Positions 11,239 to 21,179 of a DNA stretch of 64,000 nucleotides are shown here, one piece after another. The notes below the pieces were generated by a model. That model had not been told where the DNA came from. It searched no databases and saw only the letters and a list, made by a program, of their open reading frames with translations. The position numbers were made by a program, and so were the translations under genes. Source of the stretch: Babylonia areolata (Eukaryota; Mollusca; Gastropoda; Neogastropoda; Buccinidae); the NCBI RefSeq assembly GCF_041734735.1, contig NC_134878.1, positions 35,989,342 through 36,053,341 of the forward strand, written 5' to 3'. Every line of letters begins with the position of its first letter. Position 1 is the first letter of the stretch.

Positions 11239-12219
11239 TTCAAAACATGTGACATTTTGAATCGAATATTCATTTTTTATGTTTCAAAATATATTTGTTT
11301 CAATTCAACAGCCAAGCCTAAGAATGTTTTGGGTCTGATTTCTCAAAGAGGGATAATTATACTGTCTTCATTTCTCACACACTTATCTGTCTAATGTTTG
11401 AATCCAAAAGCACAATTTAACCTTTAAAATGGAGAATTACAGTACACCAGCTGGCCGGTCTTTTTCAACTTCCGGTCATCAATGTTGTATCATTCAACTG
11501 GATTTTTGTGTGTGTGTTTGTTTGTTTTTTGGTCACATTCTTAGCTGTGATATTTATTCAGCACAGATATATGCATCTCTGACACATAGTACAAAACTGA
11601 CTAGTGTAGCCCTGAAACAAACACTACAAGAATTTCCACTATACAACATTTGTCAGCACATACTTCTTTCAAGTGGAAATGCTTGCACATTTTCAGAAAG
11701 TGCTGTAACAATGATACTGAGACAGTGAGATCCTTGCTACTTCCACAGGCATTGTGAATGTTTACACACACACACACACACACACAGAGAGAAAGCATAG
11801 TTATTGTTGCAAATTTAAACAACTCACAGGCTTGAGATTCTGCACATGCATAATGCAGTGAATAGATCTGACACATTTTGGGGGTTGTATGGAGTTTGAC
11901 TGAAAATGTGTACTAAAACACATGTCATAACATTCAAGCTATAGTTATATATTCTTTTTATTTTTTGTCACAGCTGTCAGATGTGCAAGTCCAAAAAGAC
12001 AATGGAAACCAATGCTGCTGACAGTAAATTGAGTAATTTTACAAAATTTAACAAATTTGGAAGTGAAAATATGTAATGATCTGACAGCTTTGCTTCCCCC
12101 TTTACACCAATCTGACACTGATGACACAGTGAAAGATGACTTATTAGGGCCATGAAGACTGCATGTTTTGTCAAAAAATTTAGACTGAAGGGGGGTTACA
12201 GAAGTGGGTGTCAGTTTGT

Positions 12220-12256
<37 letters not shown>

Positions 12257-12882
12257 GTTGAGAGTGGATTGATTCAGGTGGATCATTGGTATTGACAAAT
12301 TGTGTAAGACAGTCAGATTATGATCTGTGTATGAATATGTTTTTTTTAAGCTTTCTTCTTGGGAATTGTGGAGTTTGAATGCTCCTGATATTTTTTTCAT
12401 ACTGATTGCAACTGTTTATATACTGTTTATATTTATCTGATATAATGTTGATTTATATGCAATATATACATCACTTGTGTACAAGAGATCATTTGATTTC
12501 AACAGCCAAAGCTTATACCCACTGCTTGCTAATGATAACGATCATATGGTGCATTCAAATAAGACTTCAGAAACTGTAGCTGTGATTTTTCTTCTTTTTC
12601 TTCTTCTTCTTCTCTTTGAGGGAGAAAGGGGGGGGGGGGGGAAGGGGTGCAGTGTGGTTCAAACCAGTTAAGATTCACTGCAGAGTTTTGTTTTTTTTCT
12701 TTCTGATCATGGGGAAAAAATCAAAACTTTGTGAATGTAGACATTGCACTCCAATACAGATGTATATCACACACACACACACACACGCACACATGCACAC
12801 ACGCACGCACACATACACACATGCACAACATCCACAGCTAATTGGTGCTCACATCATAAATAACTCGAATTGTTTAGACAAT
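11239..12882. other. Unassigned intergenic stretch with microsatellites
   Basis: No gene is recognised. (CA)n occurs at about 11,763-11,787, (TG)n at 12,221-12,253, a G tract at 12,628-12,641 and (CA)n with CG interruptions at 12,769-12,825. ORFs are short and without motifs. Confidence 0.5.
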
Positions 12883-13696
12883 TGTTCATTGTTTAGCATT
12901 TAGGTATGAATGAATAATACAAAAAAAATAAAAGAAAATATCTAATCAAGGTGATTTTCTTCAATAAACAAATGAAAATTATGTATATATATATTTATGA
13001 ATTAAAAAAAATACAGGAAATAAAAAATGGGAGGTGGGGGCATGCAAATGTAAATAAATGCAAATATTTACACTAAGAATTTACAGCACTACCAGTTTCC
13101 AAAAAATGGCATCAAAGAGAAAAATGGTATGTATGTGTCAATCCTTTGGCCAGTTGTTAGATACAATGAACTTGCAGGTTTCCATAAAAGAAATACATAC
13201 TGGTGAAAGTACAGACATATCCATTTTGGGTAAACAGGCCAGCTGATTGTACCAGACTGGTGTGTCTGAATGTCTGGGAGTCTTGAGAAGACTTATCAAT
13301 GCATGTCACTTGTAATAATGATGAATGAGTGAGTACTGTATGCACACATACATGCATGCTACACCATAAGATGAAATCACTCTTTACTTGCAGTTAATCA
13401 TCAGTGCAACTGTGATGAAACACACATTAATCAGTCTTGATGATGATTATCTTTAATCAAATTCCATGCACAGCCCCACCACTCAGCTCCCCACAGATTT
13501 CCATACTCAATTCCAACACTCTCCTCCCCACAATATGTATTAAAGCTACTCCAATAAAAAAAAAAAATTAAAAAAAAATGTCATGTAATAGAAAAGCCAG
13601 AAAAAGATCAAATTCATTGGAACAGCAACTGATAGCCATTATCTCAAGTCTGAAATCTGTTTTTAGAAGGCGCACACACACACACACACACACACA

Positions 13697-13736
<40 letters not shown>

Positions 13737-13888
13737 CTATGTAGCAACAATATTAAATGTTAGAATGTATATAGATTCTGAATGAATGGGTCACACACAG
13801 GAGGTATACTTTTTTCTTCAGTTCAGTTGTTAAAAATCTGCGGGAGGTTAATGTCGCTGTGACAGCAGAAACGTCTCTGTAACAGTTT
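12883..13888 (+). repeat. Low-copy repeat Y, copy 2
   Basis: This is a direct-orientation paralogue of 7,490-8,630, by eye roughly 90% similar outside microsatellites. A (CA)n(CT)n tract at 13,675-13,733 replaces the CG/CA run of copy 1. The copy ends at about 13,888, where a minus-strand SINE begins, so it lacks the 265-bp right part found in copy 1 and at 40.4 kb. Confidence 0.7.
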
Positions 13889-14012
13889 CAGTTTCAGTAG
13901 CTCAAGGAGGCGTCACTGCGTTCGGACAAATCCATATACGCTGCACCACATCTGCCAAGCAGATGCCTGACCAGTGGCGTAGCCCACCACGCTTTGTCAG
14001 GCCTTGAGGAAA
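13886..14012 (-). repeat. 3' part of SINE family S2
   Basis: Read on the minus strand this contains 'ctggtcaggcatctgc', 'atatggatttgtccgaacgc' and a 'tactgaaactgaaactg' end. These match the 3' part of the plus-strand element at 43,475-43,890. The 5' part is replaced by an A- and AAATA-rich tract (14,010-14,180). It is non-coding. Confidence 0.7.
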
Positions 14013-14774
14013 AAAGAAAGAAAAAAAAGGTGAATAAATAAAAGATAAGCGTACATAAATAAGTAAATAAATACATAGATAGATAAACAAATAAATAAAT
14101 AATAATATAATATGAAAAAAGTAGTAATAATAATAATAAATAAATGAATAAATAAGACAACAATGATGATAAATAAGCAAATAAATGTAAAACATGAAGA
14201 CACACATTCACACATACACCAACACATGCATAACATATATGCACCAAACATGCAGTTTCACATATATGAAAGCACAGTCAAATACACATAAACGTACATG
14301 AGCCCCAACACACACATACACACACACATATACACACACATTACCCTGCACCTCCTCTACCCCCCTCCTCCACACACTCATTTCTAGGCTACCTATCGCA
14401 GCTTTCACGGCACACACACACACACACACACACACACAGATGAACACTTACTTGTACAAGCACACACACATACGCCCATATCCCCTACCCCCAAACCCCA
14501 CACACACATATATATATATACACACCCGCACGTTCCAATATCCCCTTGCTCCCACAGTGTAGGCATACATACACTCACAGACCTTATCCTCTACTCCCCT
14601 TCCCCCGGCTCCCCCACCTCCCCCTCACACACACACACACACAAACATACGCACATGCACATAACTCTCCTGACACTTGTGTACACTTACACCCTTGCGC
14701 ATGCACAAACGCACTCAAACACACAGACCCACACATACACACAAAACACACACATACACACACGCACAGAGGCC
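14013..14774. repeat. AAATA-rich and (CA)-rich simple-sequence block
   Basis: About 760 bp of simple sequence: AAAT-type repeats to about 14,180, then mixed CA, CACG and CATA repeats to 14,770, with CCCC-rich interruptions. It directly abuts the 3' end of LINE-A and may partly derive from its tail. Apparent ORFs of Thr-His or Val-Cys repeats on both strands are artefacts of the dinucleotide repeat. Confidence 0.8.
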
Positions 14775-15268
14775 TCCACTGATTGGCCGCAAGAGGGATG
14801 GGAAAAGATCTCAGATGCCAAGAACGTGGCGTCTAGTGTGTTGCTCAGTCTATTGTATTTGGAAAAGCCCACAGACTCTGTTCCGTTTTGAAGAAATTTG
14901 CGCAATGTTGGTTTGGAAATGATGCCGATATTTGTTTGCAAGCATCGTGCTCTACCTTTCATGTTAGACTTACGGCCGCTCCCTCTCTCTGCTTTTATTT
15001 CTTTGAGGCGATCGATGGTGTGATGGCCTTGTACCTGTTCTTTTTGATATTCTTTGACTTTTCTGAGGATTTCCGATTTTCCTAGATGTATGCCGCTCGT
15101 TGGTGTTGCGTTACCAGCAAGTCTGTCAGCTCGCTCATTTCCCTTAACACCTGCATGTCCCGGACAGTATGACCATGTGAGTTTTTTAATCTGAAAGTTG
15201 CGCATTGCCTTATGCCACTCCGGGTTCCCCATTCCGTTTTCAATTTTCTGTATGAGGTTCATTGAGTC

Positions 15269-15280
15269 GGTTAGAATCAT
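15269..15280. repeat. Left target-site duplication of the RTE-like insertion
   Basis: GGTTAGAATCAT here and GGTTAGATTTAT at 16,817-16,828 flank the RTE-like insertion (10 of 12 bases equal). Both copies continue the LINE-A RNase H reading frame on their own side, which supports their being one duplicated target. Confidence 0.7.
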
Positions 15281-16816
15281 ACTTACTTACTTACTTAGGC
15301 CCATCACTCCCCCTGGAGCATAGGCCGCCGACAACAGTCCGCCAGAGTCCTCTGTCCTGGGCTATTCTCTCCAGCTGTCTCCAGGTATATCCCATCCTCT
15401 TGGTTTCTGCCTCAAGGTCACGTCGCCAGGTGTTTCTTGGCCTTCCTCTTTTTCGTTTTCAGGAAAACGATCAAAATGCTGAGATCAGGAAAGCCATCAA
15501 AATGCTGAGGAATGGCAAGACAGCAGGACTGGACAACATCCCAGCAGAAGCACTCAAGGCAGATCTGGAGACCACGGTAGAGATGCTGTACCCTCTCTTT
15601 GAGAAGATTTGGGAAGAGGAGGAAGTACCATCAGACTGGAAGGAGGGCTACCTCATCAAGCTACCCAAGAAAGGAGACCTCAGCAACTGTGCCAACTATA
15701 GAGGGATAACGCTTCTGTCAGTGCCAGGAAAAGTCTTGAACAGGATCCTCCTCGAGAGAATGAAAAGTGCAGTCGACCCTCTCCTCTGAGACCAGCAGGC
15801 CGGCTTCCGCCAGAACAGATCATGCGTAGATCAGATTGCCACCTTGCGCATCATCGTTGAGCAATCTTTAGAGTGGAACTCGTCTTTATACATCAACTTT
15901 GTTGATTATGAGAAAGCATTCGACAGTGTGGACCGCAACACCCTCTGGAAACTGCTTCGCCACTATGGAGTGCCAACCAAACTGGTCAACTTGATCAAGA
16001 ACTCCTACGAAAGAATGACCTCCCGGGTGGTCCATGGAGGACAACTCACAAACAGCTTCGAGGTGAAGACCGGAGTCAGACAAGGCTGTCTCCTGTCGCC
16101 TTTCCTCTTCCTCCTGACGATCGATTGGACCATGAAGACATCAACAGCATACAGAAGAAATGGAATCCAGTGGACACTGTGGGACCAACTAGATGATCTC
16201 GACTTTGCAGACGACCTGGCCCTGCTTTCCCACAGCCGCCAACAAATGCAGGACAAGACTACAGAACTAGCAGCCACCTCATTACAAGTTGGCCTCAAGA
16301 TCCATGAAGGCAAAAACCAAGATTCTCAAGATCAATGCAGCGAGTGAGGACCCAGTCCCACTAAACGGGAATGAGCTGGAAGAAGTGGAGGCATTCACGT
16401 ACCTGGGTAGCATCATCAACACGCAGGGCGGCACAGACGCAGACGTCAGAGCAAGAATTGGCAAGGCGAGGGCAGCGTACTTGCAGCTGAAGAACATCTG
16501 GAGCTCCAAGGTGGTGTCGACTCGGACAAAGATCAGGCTGTTCAACTCCAACGTCAAGTCAGTCCTACTGTATGGAGCGGAGACATGGAGGACAACAAAG
16601 ACCACCATCAAGAAAGTGCAGACCTTCATCAACAGCTGCCTGAGAAGAATTCTCCAGATCCACTGGCCCGACACCATCAGCAACGCAGACCTGTGGCAAC
16701 GTACCAACCAGCTGCCAGCTGAGGATGAAATCCGGCGCAGGAGATGGGGATGGATCGGGCACACCCTGAGGAAGCCAGCCAGCAACATCACAAGGCAGGC
16801 ACTATCATGGATCATG
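15281..16816 (-). mobile_element. 5'-inverted (twin-primed) RTE-like LINE insertion
   Basis: The insertion has two opposed pieces. On the minus strand, 15,462-15,281 reads as the C-terminal tail of an RTE-like RT (RPRNTWRRDLEAETKRMGYT, then ERIAQDRT, a stop) and ends in a (TAAG)n tail. On the plus strand, 15,463-16,812 encodes the preceding RT region: GKTAGLDNIPAEALK, YRGITLLS, FVDYEKAFDSVD, GVRQGCLLSPFLF, FADDLALLS, YLGSII and [10 protein letters not shown], ending at ITRQALSW, which is just upstream of the tail piece in this family. That is the twin-priming layout. The plus piece has a stop near 15,787 (before DQQAGFRQNRSC) and a frame change near 16,305. Elements of this type are often annotated as endonuclease-reverse transcriptase; RTE is my inference. 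Confidence 0.85.
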
Positions 16817-19800
16817 GTTAGATTTATGGCATGTTGGTTTCCGGGCGTATGGATGGACGATAGCCACTGGAGGGCATGTGTCACAGCTTCAGCTTCCATC
16901 GTTAGGCTGGAGGTTGTGACTTTGTAGGCAGCATTCTCTTCCCTAATTGTTTTTCCATTTTGTTTTGCAGTGAATCCCCAATCGGATTGGTCTTTGTGAC
17001 TGAGCCATCTGTGTATATGATGATGTCCTCTTCTTTACTGTTTTCTTCTATGAGTAGCTTCACTTCCGCATCAGTTTTGCCCTCTGGCCATTCCCGACAA
17101 TGTCTTCCTAGAGTGGGTGAAATGGCTGTGTTGAATAGATGGTTGATGTTTTTGGGGTTTTTCTCCCATTCTTTTGTTTCTTTCAGGTCTTGTAGTCGGC
17201 ATACTAGCTGGATTGTGTCTTCTGCTTGTCCCATCCATGATCTTCCTCGTCCTTGGCGGCTGCCTTTTGGTTCTTTGACTGCGTCATGCAGTGGGTTTTG
17301 AGGGTTTTCTAATGCTTTGAAGTAGGTCTTGACCTGGTCTGCACTGAAGGAAGGTCAAGCAGGTATCACATGGTTTCTGTGGGCGTGTCTTTTGTTGTTC
17401 CAAGGATCAGCCTCATAGCTTCATTTTGAACTCTTTCTAATTTTAGGAGGTTGCTTTGAGATGGTGTTGTTAGCCCAAGTCCAGAGTTGATCACACTGAG
17501 GACGAGTGATTGGTATAGCAGGAAGAGGTGGCGTTGTTCAATACCTTTGGTTGCCATTGCTTTTAAGACTGAAAGGCCCTTTTTGCATTTGAGAACAGTA
17601 TTTTCCGTATGTTTTCTGAACTAGGTCAGCATCCTGTCGAAGTGTATTCCTAGGCAGCGTAGGCATTCAGTTTTCTCGATCTGAATCCCGTCGAATGACA
17701 CAGGTGGTGGTGATTTGCTCGCGGTTCTGTTGTTGAGGGTGCACAGCAACGTTTGGGCTTTCGCTGGATTGATGGAAGATCCTCTGTCTTTGCACCATTG
17801 AGCAATATTGTTTAGTTGTTTCTGGATGGCTTTAGTTCTTTCTTGAGCATCTTTCGAAGTTTTGAAGACCAGGCCATCGTCCGCAAGAGTAAGCACCCGA
17901 GCTATTCCATTGTTGTTTAAGTCTGCAAGGCCCTTTGTGTAGACATTGTAGAGGACAGGAGAGAGTGGAGACCCTTGTGGCAGTCCCATGGATAGTTTAG
18001 AAGGTGCAGACATCCAATCTCCGAGGCGTAGGATGACGGTTCTTTCCTGAAACGCTGCTGCTATCCATCTTGTCAGTGTCAAACTTACTCCATACCTTAG
18101 TAGCAGCTCCATGAGGTGCGCAAACTGGACTTTATTGTAGGCATCTTCAAGGCCTCATATGCAAAAGCAGCTGCATTTTCCCATGTGGACTTGCCTGTTC
18201 TGTAACCACCTTGATTTGAAGGGAGAATGTGCCTGTGTTCAAGATCCCTTGCAAGTTTCCTGGCTATCGTGCGTTCCATGAGCTTTCCAGCAATGTTTTG
18301 CATGGTTCGGATCCGGTAGCCGCTTACCTGACGATGGTCCTTTTCTGGTTTTGGTATGGGTTTTAAGGAGCTGTGTGTCAAGTCCTCCGGCACATGTCCA
18401 TTGTGGAAACTGTTTTGATATAGATTGAAAAGTTTGCTTCTGTCTTCTTCCGATAGCTCCTTGATGTCCGAGTAGCGAACTTTGTCTGGGCCAGGAGCCG
18501 ATTCTTTCTTGCATTTAGCTATTGCTTCGGTTTAGATCATCTGTTGTCAAGTCATCATCGGGTCCAGTCTGCATAAGGGTTTGGTTTAACGCCTCGACAT
18601 ATTTCTTTTTCTCATCTAAGTTTCTTTGATCGCTCTGTTGTATGAAACATTTGAGCAGGGCGGATCCTTTTTCTTCGTTTGTCTTAAGCTTGGTTCCTTC
18701 AGTGTCTAACATGTCTGGGGTTGTTGTTGTGCACGTTTTCCATTCCATGCGACGATAAAATTGCCAGAACTCTGTCAATGTTGTGTCATAACTGAGTGCC
18801 TCGCAAAACTGTTTCCACTTGTCATTTTTGGCCTCTTGAGCAATGACTTCAAACTGTGTAGTTTTTTCTTTCATTTTTTTTCAGTATCTTTGTCTGGAGA
18901 TGGTTTTGTTCTCTCTTTTTGCCAAAGTTTAACAGCCGCATGTTTTTCTATCCAGGCTCTCTCTGTGTCGGTATTCCACCATGGGGGCTGAATAGTTTGC
19001 ATCCTGTTCGGTGCCGTTCTTTTGTTTCTTCTGCGTCGATGACAGTTGTCTCTTTGGTTTCATACTGAAATGGTTCACTCGGTTTCATACAGGGTTTATC
19101 TGGCAGTTTTTGTCGACTGAAAACTACCGGGAGGTGGTCACTGCCTTGGTGTGGAAGCGTCTCTGCATTCATTTCTGCTCTGAATTTTGGAGATGTTAGA
19201 GCGATGTCGATCACACTGTCACTGTCCCCTTGTCTTGTTCCAAGGCGAGTTGGGGATGTGGTTGTTAATGGGCTAAGAAGAATTTCCACTATCATTCCTT
19301 CAAGTGCGTGTCCTTGTGGGTTGGTGTTCCGCTGGTCCCATAACTTCGATCTTGCATTAAGGTCTCCACAGATAATGACTGAGTCTCCAAATTCGTTCTC
19401 TATTTCCTCTAAAAAGGCCCAATCCTCTTTTGTTGTGCAGGTTCCTGGGTGAACATTGGCATTGATGAGCACGATGCTTTTGTGAATTCCGTCAGGTTTT
19501 TCAAGACGCACCCCCACTAGTTCACATGAGTTGCTACACCATTTCTCTAGATTTATGGTGGAATCTTTGTTTTTTTAGGTTTTTGTTCAGTATGATTGCT
19601 ACTCCTCTTCCTTCATTCCTTTGAAAGACTGTGAAATTCTCAAAATGTATTGGTCTGTCTGCACTTGTCCTGGTCTCTTGGAGACATAAAATGTCAAAAT
19701 CATATGCCAATTTCTCAATTGTTGAGATTCTCATTCTCGCGCTGGAACAATTCCAACTGCCGATTCTAAAGAATTTCTTTGACAGCCGCTCTGCTTTTGT

Positions 19801-19870
19801 CATTCTGCTACCTAAGCACAATCTTTTCCCACCTCTTTTGCCACGCCTGTTCTTCTTCTTTCCCTTGACT

Positions 19871-19875
19871 ACCGC
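19871..19875. repeat. 5-bp target-site duplication (ACCGC), left, copy 1
   Basis: ACCGC directly precedes the 5' LTR and recurs at 26,991-26,995 directly after the 3' LTR. A 5-bp duplication is typical of Ty3-like integrases. LINE-A coding sequence continues across the two sites. Confidence 0.9.
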
Positions 19876-20881
19876 TGTCACATCTCATGACAAAATCAGA
19901 TATGAGTGCTAAACACCCTCGTTCACCCACCCCATCTAGCTAGAGAGCAGTGTGGGTTGTGCTGTTTGCACGAGATACTCAGTCTGTCTCGGTCTCAGTT
20001 CAGGCTGTCACTGAACTGAGATCAGCCTCTTCCTTGTTAACAAATGACAAGATTCTGGGCTTTTCGCCCGCGACTGTCAGAGGAGGCAGCCGTGCCAGTC
20101 TTTGGCTCTCTTCAGGGCTGTTTGCCCGTCTGGACGCTTGTAGTGGAGATCACTTTCCTCCGAGTGGTCGTGGTCTCTGTGTTCTCTGTGTGAACTTCCA
20201 GCCTTGGGGTAGTGGTACCTCTCTGGAAGTGTTTTCAGTGTTCCCACTTTCGCGCTCATCCACTGACTTCCCTACCCTTCCACTGACCCTCCACTGTCTC
20301 CCCGGGAACCCCTCTGCCTGCCTTTGGCTTCCTTAGTCCAGGCCTCCGTTGGCTGCTGCCGCCTGCCGTTGGCTGCCGTCGCCAGCGTTCTCTGGCCTGA
20401 CGCTCAGCCGTCTGGGTGTTCGTCTCTTCGTCTTCGTCGTCACTGCTCTTCGTCTTCGTCGTCACTGTTCGTGTTCGTCGTCGCTGTTCTTCGTCTTCGT
20501 CGTCGCTGTTCTTCGTCGTCGTCACTCACTGTTCGTCTTAGTCGTCACTGTTCGTCTTCGTCGTCACTGTTCCTCGTCGTCGTCACTTACTGTTCGTCGT
20601 CGTCGTCACTACATCATTAACGTTGTGCTTGTTTCCTTATCTTAAAGCTCTGTTTTTTTTGTGTGTGGGTTTTTTTTTGTGTGTGTGTGTTATTATTTAT
20701 CCATTCTGTTATTTAAGTGTTGTTGCAGCTGGGGTTGTGGTTATTGTTTGTGGGCAAGCTAGGTGTGTGATTAAACAAATGTATGTGAACCCTGAATTGT
20801 TGTAGTCTGTGTTTGTGTTGTCTGGGTGTTAGTGCTGGGCTGGGTGGGGGTTTCTAGTCCGCTCTCTTATAGAGCGTGACA
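19876..20881 (+). repeat. 5' LTR, copy 1
   Basis: 1,006 bp with TGTCAC and GTGACA termini. It carries a GTC/TTC-rich array (20,421-20,610) built on 'cttcgtcgtcactgtt'-like units and a T/TG-rich stretch at 20,650-20,690. A clear TATA box is not obvious. The array makes Ser/Leu/Arg-rich chance ORFs that should not be annotated. Confidence 0.93.
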
Positions 20882-20884
20882 ATT

Positions 20885-20900
20885 TGGTGGAGATGCGGGG
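20885..20900 (+). other. Candidate primer-binding site, copy 1
   Basis: TGGTGGAGATGCGGGG starts three bases after the 5' LTR and begins with TGG, the complement of a tRNA CCA end. The priming tRNA was not identified from memory. The equivalent in copy 2 is at about 33,012-33,027. Confidence 0.6.
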
Positions 20901-21179
20901 TACGTTAGGATAGAGTGGGAGGGGGGTGGGTGTAATCGTTTTGTCTGTTACCTGTGTACATATCCTGTTCCCATTTGACGTTCTATGATATCTGATTAAA
21001 ATTATGCTGTGTCACTGGAAGAATGTTTGGGTGAGGTTATGATAGACACCTTACCTGTTCAAAAAGTTAGCTGTTGTTCAGGCACTTGATTTCGGCTGTT
21101 GATTTTTGCCGAGTTTGGTTTGCCTTTCTCGCATTCTGCGAGGGAAAAAAAAAAAAACAGAAAAAAAAGGGGGAAAAAA

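Larger units (their letters stand above)
14775..19875 (-). mobile_element. LINE-A: EN-RT-RNase H LINE (I-superfamily-like), broken and nested into
   Basis: A minus-strand non-LTR element. The 5' tip of its ORF lies beyond the LTR element, at 27,055-26,991. From 19,875 down: APE-type endonuclease (IGSWNC, LCLQET, CGDLNA, GSDHLPV) to about 18,950; a linker with WQFYRRMEWKTCTTTTPDML; RT (about 18,510-17,360) with GLPQGSPLSPVLYN and LADD at the YADD position; then RNase H (about 17,200-16,829 and 15,268-14,900) with TDGSV, EAEAV, LTDSMN and GNERADRLA, so the D-E-D-D set is visible. The RNase H part is split by an RTE-like insertion at 15,281-16,816. Several stops and frame changes in EN, linker and RT (for example at about 19,530, 18,530 and 17,615) show it is dead. 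EN-RT-RNase H order fits the I superfamily (I/Nimb-like); the clade is inferred. Confidence 0.88.

Noticed and set aside
16282-16899. 205-codon minus-strand ORF over the RTE-like RT (and its twin at 28,409-29,026)
   Set aside because: Only its first ~30 codons are LINE-A RNase H; the rest is the antisense shadow of the inserted RT.
20324-20645. Ser/Leu/Arg-rich ORFs in the LTRs (four places)
   Set aside because: They translate the GTC/TTC-rich array of the LTR in several frames; no protein is implied.
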